A stretch of DNA of 31,206 nucleotides, taken from NCBI GenBank assembly GCA_002477595.1, contig DLQN01000088.1:1-31206 (forward strand), in the 5' to 3' direction. Below the pieces are notes generated by a model. That model had not been told where the DNA came from. It was given only the letters and a program-made list of their open reading frames with translations, and did not search any database. Made by a program: the position numbers and the translations under genes. This DNA comes from Roseivirga sp. UBA7431. GTDB taxonomy: Bacteria; Bacteroidota; Bacteroidia; Cytophagales; Cyclobacteriaceae. Below, in pieces: positions 9,206 through 17,756 of this stretch; the stretch's first letter is position 1, and every line of letters begins with the position of its first letter.

Positions 9206-9246
9206 TTTTCAGGACGTGTTCCTGAAAATTTGAGGACGAGATCCTC
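9206..9246 (+). promoter_or_regulatory. Tandem look-alike hairpins in the rpsP leader
   Basis: Hairpin 1 has a 9-bp stem TTTTCAGGA/TCCTGAAAA (9206-9214 with 9220-9228) and loop CGTGT. Hairpin 2 has a 5-bp stem GAGGA/TCCTC (9232-9236 with 9242-9246) and loop CGAGA. Both share AGGACGnGnTCCT, so arms could pair across hairpins. The position, 17 bases before the ATG, suits translational control of the ribosomal-protein operon. This is a structural observation; no function is shown. Confidence 0.5.
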
Positions 9247-9263
9247 GTAGAACTAAAAGTTAT

Positions 9264-10007
9264 ATGGCTGTTAAAATCAGATTGGCCCGAAGAGGCCGCA
9301 AAAAAAGAGCGATGTATGATGTTGTCATCGCTGACGCAAGAGCACCACGTGATGGTCGCTTTATCGAAAAAATTGGAACCTACAATCCAAACACTGACCC
9401 TGCATCGATAAATATCGATGATAACAAGGCCTTTGATTGGGTAATGAAGGGTGCACAACCTACAGATACTGTTCGAGCAATGCTCTCTTATAGAGGCGTT
9501 ATGTTCAGAAAGCATTTACAAGTAGGTGTGGATAAAGGAGCAATCTCTCAAGAAGAGGCTGACAAGAAATTAGCTGCATGGGTTGAAACTAAGGAATCTA
9601 AGATTTCTGGTAAGACTGATCAATTGGCAAAATCTAAGGCTGATGCAAGAACTGCAAGGCTAGAAGCTGAAGCTAAAGTAAGCGCTGCAAGAGCTGAGGC
9701 AATTGCTGCCAAAAATATTGTTGTGGAAGAGGTAGTTGAAGAAACTGTTGAGGCTGAAGCGCCAGCAGTTGAAGAAGCTGTTGCTGAAGCACCTGTAGTG
9801 GAAGAAGTTGTTGCTGAAGAGGCACCAGGTGCTGAAGCACCAGTAGTAGAAGAAGCACCAGCACCTGTAGAGGAAGTGGTTGCAGAAGCTGCTCCAGAGG
9901 TAGTTGAAGCTCCAGCAGAAGAAGTTGCGGAAGCACCAGCTGCTGAAGTTGTAGAAGAAGCGCCTAAAGCTGAGGCTGAAGAAGCTACTGAAGAGAAGAA
10001 AGCTTAA
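9264..10007 (+). CDS. rpsP: Ribosomal protein S16 (bS16) with long acidic C-terminal tail
   Basis: A 30S subunit assembly protein. The first 80 or so residues are typical S16 ([54 protein letters not shown]). A lysine/alanine-rich helical stretch follows (about 85-152). The last 95 or so residues are low-complexity, made almost only of Glu, Ala, Val and Pro (EEVVAEAP-like units), ending in EEKKA. E. coli S16 is about 82 residues; extended tails are common in Bacteroidota, but 247 residues is long. The repetitive codons also give open frames on the opposite strand, which I regard as artefacts. It is first of the rpsP-rimM-trmD operon; rimM starts 15 bases after its stop. Confidence 0.95.
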   Translation: MAVKIRLARRGRKKRAMYDVVIADARAPRDGRFIEKIGTYNPNTDPASINIDDNKAFDWVMKGAQPTDTVRAMLSYRGVMFRKHLQVGVDKGAISQEEADKKLAAWVETKESKISGKTDQLAKSKADARTARLEAEAKVSAARAEAIAAKNIVVEEVVEETVEAEAPAVEEAVAEAPVVEEVVAEEAPGAEAPVVEEAPAPVEEVVAEAAPEVVEAPAEEVAEAPAAEVVEEAPKAEAEEATEEKKA

Positions 10008-10022
10008 GAAAGCAATATCGCC

Positions 10023-10568
10023 ATGACTATTGACGACTGTTATCAACTAGGCTACATTGTCAAAACACATGGTTTGAAGGGTGAAGTTCAGATTTATCTG
10101 GATGTAGATGCACCCAGTGATTATAGAAATTTGGAATCAGTTTTTGTTCTTCAGGGACAACAGCTGGTTCCTTTTTTTATTGAGTCCATGAGTAATCTGA
10201 ACGGTGCTAAGGCGATCGTGGGATTCGAGGATGTGGATACTTTTGAAGCAGCTCAAGCACTGAAGGGAAGTGAATTGTATTTGTCCCTTGATTCCCTTCC
10301 TCAACTGTCAGGTAACGAATTTTATCTTCACGAAATTATCGGTTTTGATCTTAAGGATGTAACTACTGATATGATAGTTGGTAAGATCGGTAATGTCATT
10401 GAGTCAGGGCCACAGCTGTTATTTTCGGTTCTAGCAGAAGGGGAAAAGGAAATATTAATTCCTTACACAGAGAGTCTTTTAGTTTCCCTCGATCGATCGA
10501 CAATGACAATTTCTTTAAATGTCCCAGAAGGTTTAATAGATATCTACTTAGAAGAAAATGAGGATTGA
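10023..10568 (+). CDS. rimM: 16S rRNA processing protein RimM
   Basis: A 181-residue ribosome maturation factor that binds S19 and helps assemble the 30S head. The N-terminal RimM domain begins with the usual [20 protein letters not shown] (about residues 7-26). The C-terminal PRC-barrel follows from about residue 95 ([13 protein letters not shown], then [20 protein letters not shown]). The length is normal. It lies 15 bases after rpsP, and its last 11 bases overlap the start of trmD, suggesting translational coupling. The rpsP-rimM-trmD-rplS order is widely conserved in bacteria. Confidence 0.93.
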   Translation: MTIDDCYQLGYIVKTHGLKGEVQIYLDVDAPSDYRNLESVFVLQGQQLVPFFIESMSNLNGAKAIVGFEDVDTFEAAQALKGSELYLSLDSLPQLSGNEFYLHEIIGFDLKDVTTDMIVGKIGNVIESGPQLLFSVLAEGEKEILIPYTESLLVSLDRSTMTISLNVPEGLIDIYLEENED

Positions 10569-11235
10569 TATCATTACTTGTTTACCCAAACTATTAGAAA
10601 GTCCATTCGGTCATTCAATTCTTCAACGTGCCCAAGATAAAGGTATCGTAGAAGTTGTGGTTCACGACCTGAGAGCATATGCTCTTAATAAGCAGAAACA
10701 GCTTGACGATTATGCCTATGGCGGAGGAGCCGGAATGGTGATGCAAATAGAGCCAATTGATAACTGTATTACAGCATTGAAGGCTAAGCGAACGTATGAT
10801 GAGGTGATCTATATGACGCCTGACGGAGAAACGCTCAACCAGCAAATGGCTAATGAGCTATCATTAAGGGGTAACCTAATAATACTTTGCGGACACTACA
10901 AAGGTGTGGATGAGCGTGTACGTGAACTGTTCATTACTCGTGAAATTAGTATTGGAGACTATGTGCTTTCGGGAGGAGAATTAGGTGCAGCTGTCCTTTC
11001 GGATGCTATTATTAGATTAATTCCAGGTGTATTGTCTGACGAAACGTCCGCCTTAACAGACTCTTTTCAAGATAATTTGCTAGCACCACCCGTTTATACT
11101 AGGCCGGCTGAATATAAGGGAATGACAGTGCCTGAGGTACTACTTTCTGGTCATGAGAAGAAAATTGAGGAGTGGAGATTCCAACAATCTTTGGATAGAA
11201 CGAAAAGTAGACGCCCAGACCTCTTAGAGGACTAA
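10558..11235 (+). CDS. trmD: tRNA (guanine-37-N1)-methyltransferase TrmD
   Basis: Methylates G37 of tRNAs with SAM to prevent +1 frameshifting. The 225 residues start [20 protein letters not shown]. They contain the [14 protein letters not shown] segment, the knot motifs [11 protein letters not shown] and [16 protein letters not shown], and the C-terminal domain ([28 protein letters not shown]). This is the SPOUT-type trefoil-knot enzyme and is of usual length. The ATG lies within the end of rimM (11-base overlap). The downstream gene rplS has its own promoter. Confidence 0.95.
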   Translation: MRIDIITCLPKLLESPFGHSILQRAQDKGIVEVVVHDLRAYALNKQKQLDDYAYGGGAGMVMQIEPIDNCITALKAKRTYDEVIYMTPDGETLNQQMANELSLRGNLIILCGHYKGVDERVRELFITREISIGDYVLSGGELGAAVLSDAIIRLIPGVLSDETSALTDSFQDNLLAPPVYTRPAEYKGMTVPEVLLSGHEKKIEEWRFQQSLDRTKSRRPDLLED

Positions 11236-11276
11236 AATATTTCTGACCGAGTATCAGTTTATAAAAAAGTAATTTC

Positions 11277-11284
11277 TATATTTG
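11277..11284 (+). promoter_or_regulatory. -7 box of the rplS promoter
   Basis: TATATTTG matches TAnnTTTG perfectly, and TTTGCATTCC is identical to the rpsP promoter. A longer rplS frame would begin at the TTG inside this box (11282), so the ATG at 11324 is the start. No good -33 box was found. Confidence 0.65.
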
Positions 11285-11323
11285 CATTCCAATTTTGGCA
11301 ACCCCAGATTAAGAACGAAGATT

Positions 11324-11683
11324 ATGAGCGATCTTATCAAATTTATTGAGCAAGAAAGTAACGAGAGAAGGGCTTCTTTTCCTCAATTCGGTGCAGGTGA
11401 TACGGTTAACGTTCACGTAAAAATTAAAGAAGGAGCAAAAGAAAGAATTCAGCAGTTTCAAGGAACTGTGATTCAAAGAAAAAATTCAGGTTCTAATGGT
11501 GAGACTTTCACTGTAAGGAAGATCTCTGGAGGTATTGGTGTGGAAAGAATTTTCCCTTTGCTTTCTCCAAACCTTGACAAAGTAGAGGTATTGAGAAGAG
11601 GTAAAGTGAGAAGAGCTAGACTTTACTACCTAAGAGGTCGACAAGGTAAGGCTGCTAGAATCAAAGAGAAGCTTTCTAGATAA
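11324..11683 (+). CDS. rplS: Ribosomal protein L19 (bL19)
   Basis: A 50S protein at the subunit interface. From the ATG at 11324 it is 119 residues, starting [20 protein letters not shown]. Family segments are [20 protein letters not shown], the QxFxGxVI-like [32 protein letters not shown] and [20 protein letters not shown]. The length agrees with the family (about 115 residues). A longer frame from the TTG at 11282 would add 14 residues without homology and starts inside the promoter, so I reject it. A strong terminator follows 22 bases after the stop. Confidence 0.96.
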   Translation: MSDLIKFIEQESNERRASFPQFGAGDTVNVHVKIKEGAKERIQQFQGTVIQRKNSGSNGETFTVRKISGGIGVERIFPLLSPNLDKVEVLRRGKVRRARLYYLRGRQGKAARIKEKLSR

Positions 11684-11705
11684 AAGCATTAGCTATGAAA
11701 TTATT

Positions 11706-11732
11706 AAAGCCCCGACTTGTCGGGGCTTTTTT
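11706..11732 (+). terminator. Intrinsic terminator after rplS
   Basis: AAAGCCCCGAC pairs with GTCGGGGCTTT (11706-11716 with 11719-11729), giving an 11-bp GC-rich stem with a very short loop, followed by a T-run. It ends the rpsP-rplS block before dapF. Confidence 0.92.
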
Positions 11733-11813
11733 CATTTTAGACACTTATGTCGCGTCATTTTGTCACTATTTCAAAAAAGGCTCGTTAATTGCAATTAGGT
11801 GCAAAACTTGGAA

Positions 11814-12587
11814 ATGGCTACAATCAATTTTCATAAATATCAAGGAACAGGCAATGACTTCGTTATGATAGATAATCGTGAAGAAGGCTTTGACAAATCT
11901 GATTTGAAATTGATTGCATCTCTTTGCGATCGAAGATTTGGGATCGGTGCCGATGGTGTGATCTTGATTGAGAATTGTGAGCGTGCTGATTTTGAGATGG
12001 TTTATTTCAATCCTGACGGATCTCAATCACTTTGTGGGAATGGAAGTCGATGTGCGGTAATGTTTGCTAATCATTTAGGATTGATCCAAAATGAGACAAC
12101 ATTTCTAGCCATAGACGGAGTGCACAAGGCTTACATTGAGGAGGAAGAGGTTCGTCTCCTCATGCATGATGTGTCGACCTACGAGATGATTGACCAAGAT
12201 TTTCTGATTGACACGGGCTCACCCCATTATATTAAATATGTGGATAGCACAGATTCAATTGATTCAATAGTGGAGGGTAGAAAAATTAGGTATTCTGATC
12301 GCTTTTCTGCCGCTGGCGTAAATGTTAACTTTTTGGAGTTGACTGGCGAAGGTGAATTGAAGATAAGAACCTATGAACGTGGTGTGGAAGATGAGACGTT
12401 GTCTTGCGGTACTGGCTGTACTGCCGCTGCACTTTCGCTTGGGCTCAAAACAGGAGTTGAGCAAGTAAAGCTTAATGCCATTGGTGGAGCGTTAAAAGTA
12501 TCCTTTAAGAAGGATGGAGAGCTTTTTAAAGACATATACCTTATAGGGCCAGCCGAAAGAGTTTTCGCTGGGGAAATTACCCTGTAA
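11814..12587 (+). CDS. dapF: Diaminopimelate epimerase
   Basis: Converts LL- to meso-diaminopimelate for lysine and peptidoglycan synthesis, without a cofactor, using two cysteines. From the ATG at 11814 it has 257 residues, starting MATINFHKYQGTGNDFVMID. This is the family start pattern, so the GTG at 11799, which adds five residues, is less likely. The catalytic cysteines are Cys74 (SLCGNGSRCA) and Cys198 (LSCGTGCTAAA). FGIGADGVI and NFLEL-type segments are present. The two halves follow the expected duplicated fold. It stands alone between the rplS terminator and secA; no clear TAnnTTTG promoter is seen (TAATTG at 11786 is a weak candidate). Confidence 0.95.
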   Translation: MATINFHKYQGTGNDFVMIDNREEGFDKSDLKLIASLCDRRFGIGADGVILIENCERADFEMVYFNPDGSQSLCGNGSRCAVMFANHLGLIQNETTFLAIDGVHKAYIEEEEVRLLMHDVSTYEMIDQDFLIDTGSPHYIKYVDSTDSIDSIVEGRKIRYSDRFSAAGVNVNFLELTGEGELKIRTYERGVEDETLSCGTGCTAAALSLGLKTGVEQVKLNAIGGALKVSFKKDGELFKDIYLIGPAERVFAGEITL

Positions 12588-12627
12588 GATTATAGGGTCA
12601 AGCTTTCTTTATTAGTAGACAAGAAAT

Positions 12628-12635
12628 TAACTTTA
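12628..12635 (+). promoter_or_regulatory. Possible -7 box of secA
   Basis: TAACTTTA matches seven of the eight positions of TAnnTTTG, counting the two free bases, and lies 17 bases before the secA ATG. That leaves a very short leader. No terminator lies between dapF and secA, so read-through is also possible. Confidence 0.4.
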
Positions 12636-12652
12636 GCATATAAAGATTTAAT

Positions 12653-15600
12653 ATGAGCATTTTAACGAAGGGGATATCAAAGCTTTTCGGAAGTAAATCA
12701 GATAGAGACGTCAAGGAGGTTACTCCAGTTGTCGCTCAAATCAATGAGGTTTATGATACGTTAGCAGATATCAGCGATGACGAATTAAGAGGGAAGACCC
12801 AAGAATTTAAAGATCGTATCGCAGATGATCTTAAGGGAATAGACGGTGAAATTGCGGCCCTTCAGCAGCGTATAGCAGACGAGCCAAACCTAGACATTCA
12901 GGAAAAGGAAAACATCTTCCAAGCCATTGATAAGCTAGAGGAAACACGAGACGAAGAGCTGGAAGTAGTGCTCAAAGACATTTTGCCTGCAGCCTTTGCC
13001 AATATGAAGGAAACCGCACGGAGGTTTAAGGAGAATGGCAAGCTAGTAGTGAAAGCGACTATGATGGATCGTCAATTATCTACAAATGGCGATCATATTC
13101 AAATTGATGGTGAGACAGCCACTTGGCACAACGAGTGGGCTGCTGCGGGCAATATCATGAAATGGGAAATGCTCCATTATGATGTTCAATTGATTGGTGG
13201 TATAGTGCTTCACAACGGTAAGATTGCTGAGATGGCTACCGGTGAAGGAAAAACTTTAGTGGCTACGCTTCCAGCGTATTTAAATGGGCTAGCAGGTAGA
13301 GGCGTTCATGTAATTACTGTAAATGATTACCTCGCAAAACGAGATTCAGAGTGGATGGCACCACTGTTCCAATTTCATGGACTGTCTATTGACTGTGTAG
13401 ACAAGCACCAACCTAATTCCGAGGAACGAAGAGAAGCTTATCGTGCAGACATTACATACGGCACGAATAACGAGTTTGGTTTCGATTACTTAAGAGACAA
13501 CATGGCACGCGAGGAGAAAGAACTCGTGCAGCGTAAGCACCATTATGCTATGGTGGATGAGGTTGATTCCGTTTTAATCGATGAGGCGAGAACCCCTTTG
13601 ATTATTTCTGGACCTATTCCACGTGGAGACGAACACGAATTCTATGAGCTTAAGCCACGAATTCAAAAGTTGGTCGATGCTCAAAGAAAGATTTGTGGCC
13701 AATACCTTAACGATGCTAAGCGATTACTGAAAGAAGGTAATGATCAAGAAGGTGGCGTAGCTTTATTCAGAGCTTTCAGAGGTTTACCTAAGTACAAACC
13801 TTTGATTAAATTCTTAAGTGAGACAGGCGTAAGAATGACCATGCAGAAGACAGAGAACTTCTATCTGCAGGACAATCAAAAAGCAATGCCTCAGGCAGAT
13901 GAGCCACTTTATTTCACTATTGATGAAAAGACAAATGCGGTCAACCTCACGGAAAAGGGGACTGACCTCATTACTGGAGAAGGTGAAGATCCTCATTTCT
14001 TCATTATGACTGATATTGGTGAGACGGTTGCTAGATTAGAGAAGGATGATGCGCTCACTGATGATGAGAGGCTAAAACAGAAAGATGAGGCGATAAAGGA
14101 TTACAGTATTAAGGCGCAAAGGATCCATACCGTAAATCAATTACTCAAAGCCTTTACCATGTTCGAGCGTGATACTGAGTATATCGTGGCCGAAAATAAG
14201 GTAAAGATTGTTGATGAGCAGACGGGTCGTGTAATGGATGGCAGAAGATATTCCGATGGCCTCCATCAGGCGATTGAAGCAAAAGAGAATGTAAAGGTGG
14301 AGGATGCTACTCAAACATATGCGACCATTACCCTCCAGAACTACTTTAGAATGTATCATAAGCTTGCTGGTATGACGGGTACAGCGGAGACAGAAGCGGG
14401 TGAGTTCTGGGAAATCTATAAATTGGATACAGTTGTAATTCCTACAAATAGGCCAATCACAAGAGATGATAGACAAGACAAGGTCTACAAAACTGTTCGC
14501 GAGAAATTTAATGCGGTTGTAGAAGAAACCGTAGAGTTAACTGAGCAAGGCAGACCCGTTTTGGTAGGTACTACATCTGTTGAGATTTCTGAGTTACTCA
14601 GTAGAATGCTCAACCTGAAAAAGATCAAGCATCAAGTGCTTAACGCAAAGCAACACGCAAGTGAGGCTGACGTTGTTGCCGCAGCTGGTAAGCCAGGTAC
14701 GGTGACCATTGCCACTAACATGGCGGGTCGTGGTACTGATATTAAGCTCCATCCAGACTCGAAAGCTGCTGGTGGTCTTGCGATCATCGGTACGGAACGT
14801 CACGAATCAAGACGTGTTGATAGGCAGTTGAGAGGTCGCGCAGGACGACAAGGAGATCCAGGAGCATCTCAGTTCTTTGTTTCTTTAGAGGACAACCTAA
14901 TGCGTTTATTTGGTTCGGATCGTGTAGCCAAGTTAATGGATAGAATGGGATTGAAAGAGGGCGAAATGATTCAGCACTCAATGATTACCAAGTCTATCGA
15001 ACGCGCTCAGAAAAAGGTAGAAGAAAATAACTTCGGTACGCGTAAGCGTTTATTGGAATACGATGATATCATGAATCAGCAGAGAACTGTGATTTATGAC
15101 AGGCGTAGAAATGCACTGAAAGGTGAGCGTCTACAGCTGGATATCATGAATATGCTTTATGATACCTGTGAAGATATCGTCAACAATAGCAAGGGCTCTG
15201 AGGACTTTGATGCATTCAAGTTAAGCTGCATTAGTACACTAGGTATTGACTCTAAAATTGATCAGGCAGCATTCAGTGGCACTGAATTCAATACGCTTGT
15301 GAATGACCTTTATGATGAGGCTTTTGCTGCTTACAGACATAAGAATGATACAATGGCTGCGAATACCTTGCCATTGCTGAAGCACATTCAAAAGGAACGT
15401 GGGGCAACAGTCGAGAATATTCTATTACCATTTACTGATGGTAAGCGTCAGATTGGTGTCCCTGTTAACCTACAGCAGACTATAGACTCAGAGAATGCAG
15501 AAATGATCAAGGCCATGGAAAAGGCAATCACCCTAGGGGTAATTGATCAGACTTGGAAAGAGCATTTGAGAGATATGGATGATTTGAAACAGTCGGTCCA

Positions 15601-16003
15601 AAATGCAGTCTATGAGCAGAAAGATCCACTTTTGATCTACAAGTTCGAGGCTTTTGAGTTGTTTAAAACCTTCCTTTCTAAAGTAAACGAAGAGACAATG
15701 TCGTTTCTTTCTAAGGCTAGAATTCCTACAGAGGATCCTAACAGAGTTCAAGAAGCACGTTCTGCAAAACGTCAAGATTATAGCGAGTCAAAAGCAGAGT
15801 CTCAAAGCGCTTTGGCTGGCAGACAGGATACTCGTAATAGACCTCCGGTAGAAAAAGTCGCTCCAATTAAGTCTGACAAGGTTTTTGGTAGAAATGATCG
15901 TGTATCTGTTCAGTATCCAGACGGAAGTGTCAAAAAAGACGTTAAGTTTAAGACTGTAGAAGCAGACATCGTATCTAATAAGTGTGTAGTAATTGATGAA
16001 TAG
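12653..16003 (+). CDS. secA: Preprotein translocase ATPase SecA, without the C-terminal zinc motif
   Basis: The motor that pushes preproteins through SecYEG. At 1116 residues it is longer than the 901 of E. coli. Walker A (MATGEGKT) falls near residue 200 rather than about 108, because an acidic helical stretch (about 58-105) and further residues are inserted before it. VDEVDSVLIDEARTPLIISG is Walker B (about 301-320). NMAGRGTDIKLHP and RQLRGRAGRQGDPG are the second helicase-half motifs. Another insertion, around residues 340-410, sits in the ATPase region. The C-terminus has GRND but no CxC...C(H/C) zinc site; it ends SNKCVVIDE. Such insertions occur in Bacteroidota SecA. The last eight bases overlap the next gene. 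Confidence 0.96.
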   Translation: MSILTKGISKLFGSKSDRDVKEVTPVVAQINEVYDTLADISDDELRGKTQEFKDRIADDLKGIDGEIAALQQRIADEPNLDIQEKENIFQAIDKLEETRDEELEVVLKDILPAAFANMKETARRFKENGKLVVKATMMDRQLSTNGDHIQIDGETATWHNEWAAAGNIMKWEMLHYDVQLIGGIVLHNGKIAEMATGEGKTLVATLPAYLNGLAGRGVHVITVNDYLAKRDSEWMAPLFQFHGLSIDCVDKHQPNSEERREAYRADITYGTNNEFGFDYLRDNMAREEKELVQRKHHYAMVDEVDSVLIDEARTPLIISGPIPRGDEHEFYELKPRIQKLVDAQRKICGQYLNDAKRLLKEGNDQEGGVALFRAFRGLPKYKPLIKFLSETGVRMTMQKTENFYLQDNQKAMPQADEPLYFTIDEKTNAVNLTEKGTDLITGEGEDPHFFIMTDIGETVARLEKDDALTDDERLKQKDEAIKDYSIKAQRIHTVNQLLKAFTMFERDTEYIVAENKVKIVDEQTGRVMDGRRYSDGLHQAIEAKENVKVEDATQTYATITLQNYFRMYHKLAGMTGTAETEAGEFWEIYKLDTVVIPTNRPITRDDRQDKVYKTVREKFNAVVEETVELTEQGRPVLVGTTSVEISELLSRMLNLKKIKHQVLNAKQHASEADVVAAAGKPGTVTIATNMAGRGTDIKLHPDSKAAGGLAIIGTERHESRRVDRQLRGRAGRQGDPGASQFFVSLEDNLMRLFGSDRVAKLMDRMGLKEGEMIQHSMITKSIERAQKKVEENNFGTRKRLLEYDDIMNQQRTVIYDRRRNALKGERLQLDIMNMLYDTCEDIVNNSKGSEDFDAFKLSCISTLGIDSKIDQAAFSGTEFNTLVNDLYDEAFAAYRHKNDTMAANTLPLLKHIQKERGATVENILLPFTDGKRQIGVPVNLQQTIDSENAEMIKAMEKAITLGVIDQTWKEHLRDMDDLKQSVQNAVYEQKDPLLIYKFEAFELFKTFLSKVNEETMSFLSKARIPTEDPNRVQEARSAKRQDYSESKAESQSALAGRQDTRNRPPVEKVAPIKSDKVFGRNDRVSVQYPDGSVKKDVKFKTVEADIVSNKCVVIDE

Positions 16004-16523
16004 GTTCTTCCTCAATATCGTTTTAGTTTTCCTGATCGTTGGCTTGGGGTTAGTAGGTTGTACAAAATCAACTATTCCTCAAAAAACTGAAGTGGCTGAT
16101 TTGTCCTTTTCTGAGGATTTATCTCAATATAACCCACAAGTTAAACAGGTAAACCTTGACGAAGGGAAGGAAGCTGAAGTGATTCAAAACGAACCATTAG
16201 AGACGCGGTTTGATATTTCAAATCAACTCAATGCCTTGATTGACTCCATGCGAGTGGGCAATGACTCCATCAGAATGACTAATGGTTACACGATACTGGT
16301 GTACTCTGGAAATAATGGTACTGAGGCTGGTCGAGTGAGGAACAGATTGTTTGATATTGTACCAGACATGACCGCGCGTTACACCTACAAACTACCAACA
16401 TACTTTGTTAAGGTTGGTCAGTTTTATCAACAAGTTGAGGCACAATCTTTATACAGGCAAATCAGAGCATACTATCCGACTGCTTCTATCGTACCAGATA
16501 AATTTCCTATCGAGGAGAAATGA
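15996..16523 (+). CDS. Predicted SPOR-like lipoprotein
   Basis: A 175-residue protein with a lipoprotein signal (MNRFFLNIVLVFLIVGLGLVGC, read here as two parts of one signal: MNRFFLNIVL then VFLIVGLGLVGC; Cys22). A disordered, polar linker follows. The C-terminal domain of about 80 residues reads GYTILVYSGNNGTEAGRVRN and TYFVKVGQFYQQVEAQSLYR, the beta-alpha-beta pattern of SPOR domains, which bind denuded peptidoglycan glycans. I infer a periplasm-facing envelope role. I use the ATG at 15996; a TTG three bases earlier is an alternative. The start overlaps the secA end by eight bases, and its stop overlaps the start of the next gene by four, so secA, this gene and the amidohydrolase look cotranslated. 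The SPOR call rests on pattern only. Confidence 0.82.
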   Translation: MNRFFLNIVLVFLIVGLGLVGCTKSTIPQKTEVADLSFSEDLSQYNPQVKQVNLDEGKEAEVIQNEPLETRFDISNQLNALIDSMRVGNDSIRMTNGYTILVYSGNNGTEAGRVRNRLFDIVPDMTARYTYKLPTYFVKVGQFYQQVEAQSLYRQIRAYYPTASIVPDKFPIEEK

Positions 16524-17710
16524 TATCCGCAGATCAAATAAAGACATTAGCGAAACAGTTTGCCGAGGATGTGGTGCAGATCAGACGGCATATTCACGCA
16601 AACCCAGAACTATCCTTCCAAGAATTTGAGACCGCTAAGTATGTAGCAGAACAGTTGCGAGCCTTGGGTATCGAACCTAAGGAAGGAGTTGCTGGTACCG
16701 GCCTTACGGCAATTATCAAAGGAAAAAATCCCGAATCAAAAACAGTTGCACTGAGAGGAGATATGGATGCACTTCCAATTCTCGAAGCCAATGACATTGA
16801 CTATAAGTCGACCAATGAAGGGGTGATGCATGCTTGTGGTCATGATGTTCACACAGCATGTGTCTTAGGTGCTGCACGGATCCTAAATGAATTAAAAGAT
16901 CAATTCGAAGGCACAGTAAAGCTTGTGTTTCAACCAGGAGAAGAAAAGAACCCAGGGGGCGCATCACTAATGATAAAAGACGGTGCTCTGGAGAATCCTA
17001 GACCCAATCGTATGATGGGCCAGCATGTAATGCCGTATATACCGACTGGGAAAGTTGGTTTTCGAGAAGGGATGTACATGGCGAGTGCGGATGAAGTCTA
17101 CCTTACTGTAAAGGGTAAAGGAGGACATGCTGCTCTTCCAGACAAGGTCATCGATCCAATTATAATTGCTTCACATATTTTAGTGGCTTTACAGCAGGTA
17201 GTCAGTAGAAATGCAGACCCTAAAACGCCAACGGTATTGTCTTTTGGGACAATACATGGAGGGCAAGCACAGAATATTATTCCAGATGAAGTAAAGATTT
17301 CAGGAACCTTCAGGGCTTTAAATGAGGCATGGAGGTTCGAGGCACACAAAAGAATTACAAGTATTGCTAAAGGTATCGCAGAAGGAATGGGCGGAGCCTG
17401 TGACGTCAATATTGATGTAGGATATCCTTTCTTAGCGAATGATGAAATTACTACGCAAACCGCACGGGAGGCGGCTGTAGATTATCTTGGAGAAGAGAAT
17501 ATAGTGGAGCTTGATCTGTGGATGGGTGCTGAAGACTTTGCCTATTATACCCACGAAGTTCCGTCTTGTTTTTACAGGCTTGGAACAGGGAATGAGGAAA
17601 AGGGTACAACCAATGGAGTGCATACCTCAAACTTCAATATTGATGAAGATGCTATCGAGCTAGGGATTGGCCTTATGGCATGGATTGCTTTGAATCAATT
17701 GAGAACATAA
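16520..17710 (+). CDS. M20-family metallo-amidohydrolase (M20D, hippurate/N-acyl amino acid hydrolase type)
   Basis: A 396-residue zinc-dependent amidase expected to cleave N-acyl or aromatic-amide bonds of amino acids. The family motifs are present in order: RRHIHANPELSFQEFETAKY, ALRGDMDALPI, MHACGHDVHTACVLGAARIL, FQPGEEKNPGGASLMIKDG, the dimerisation domain (KGKGGHAALPDKVIDPIIIA) and WMGAEDFAYY. Cys and His of the ACGHD segment, Glu of PGEE and the final Glu of GAEDF are the expected metal and catalytic residues. No signal peptide is evident, so it is probably cytoplasmic. It overlaps the SPOR-like lipoprotein gene by ATGA. The exact substrate cannot be told from sequence. Confidence 0.93.
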   Translation: MISADQIKTLAKQFAEDVVQIRRHIHANPELSFQEFETAKYVAEQLRALGIEPKEGVAGTGLTAIIKGKNPESKTVALRGDMDALPILEANDIDYKSTNEGVMHACGHDVHTACVLGAARILNELKDQFEGTVKLVFQPGEEKNPGGASLMIKDGALENPRPNRMMGQHVMPYIPTGKVGFREGMYMASADEVYLTVKGKGGHAALPDKVIDPIIIASHILVALQQVVSRNADPKTPTVLSFGTIHGGQAQNIIPDEVKISGTFRALNEAWRFEAHKRITSIAKGIAEGMGGACDVNIDVGYPFLANDEITTQTAREAAVDYLGEENIVELDLWMGAEDFAYYTHEVPSCFYRLGTGNEEKGTTNGVHTSNFNIDEDAIELGIGLMAWIALNQLRT

Positions 17711-17735
17711 AAAGGCAGCCCAAAGGCTGCCTCAA
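17711..17735 (-). terminator. Intrinsic terminator of the first Na/Pi cotransporter gene
   Basis: AGGCAGCC (17713-17720) pairs with GGCTGCCT (17725-17732) around CAAA. On the minus strand the stem is followed by TTTTTTA, so it ends the leftward gene that stops at 17757. On the plus strand the stem is followed only by CAAAAAT, so it is a poor terminator for the amidohydrolase operon. Confidence 0.85.
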
Positions 17736-17756
17736 AAATTATCATTTCATTTTATC

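Noticed and set aside
9177..9515. Minus-strand open frame over the rpsP leader and start
   Set aside because: It overlaps the rpsP promoter, the leader hairpins and the conserved S16 core; the product has no recognisable feature.
9660..10046. Long open frames on the minus strand across the rpsP tail
   Set aside because: They arise from repetitive GAA/GCA/GTA codons of the S16 tail; the products are Leu/Gln- or Phe/Ser-rich low-complexity with no domain.
11786..11791. TAATTG as the dapF promoter box
   Set aside because: It matches the consensus poorly and the TTTTG upstream is 23 bases away; mentioned only as a weak candidate in the dapF entry.
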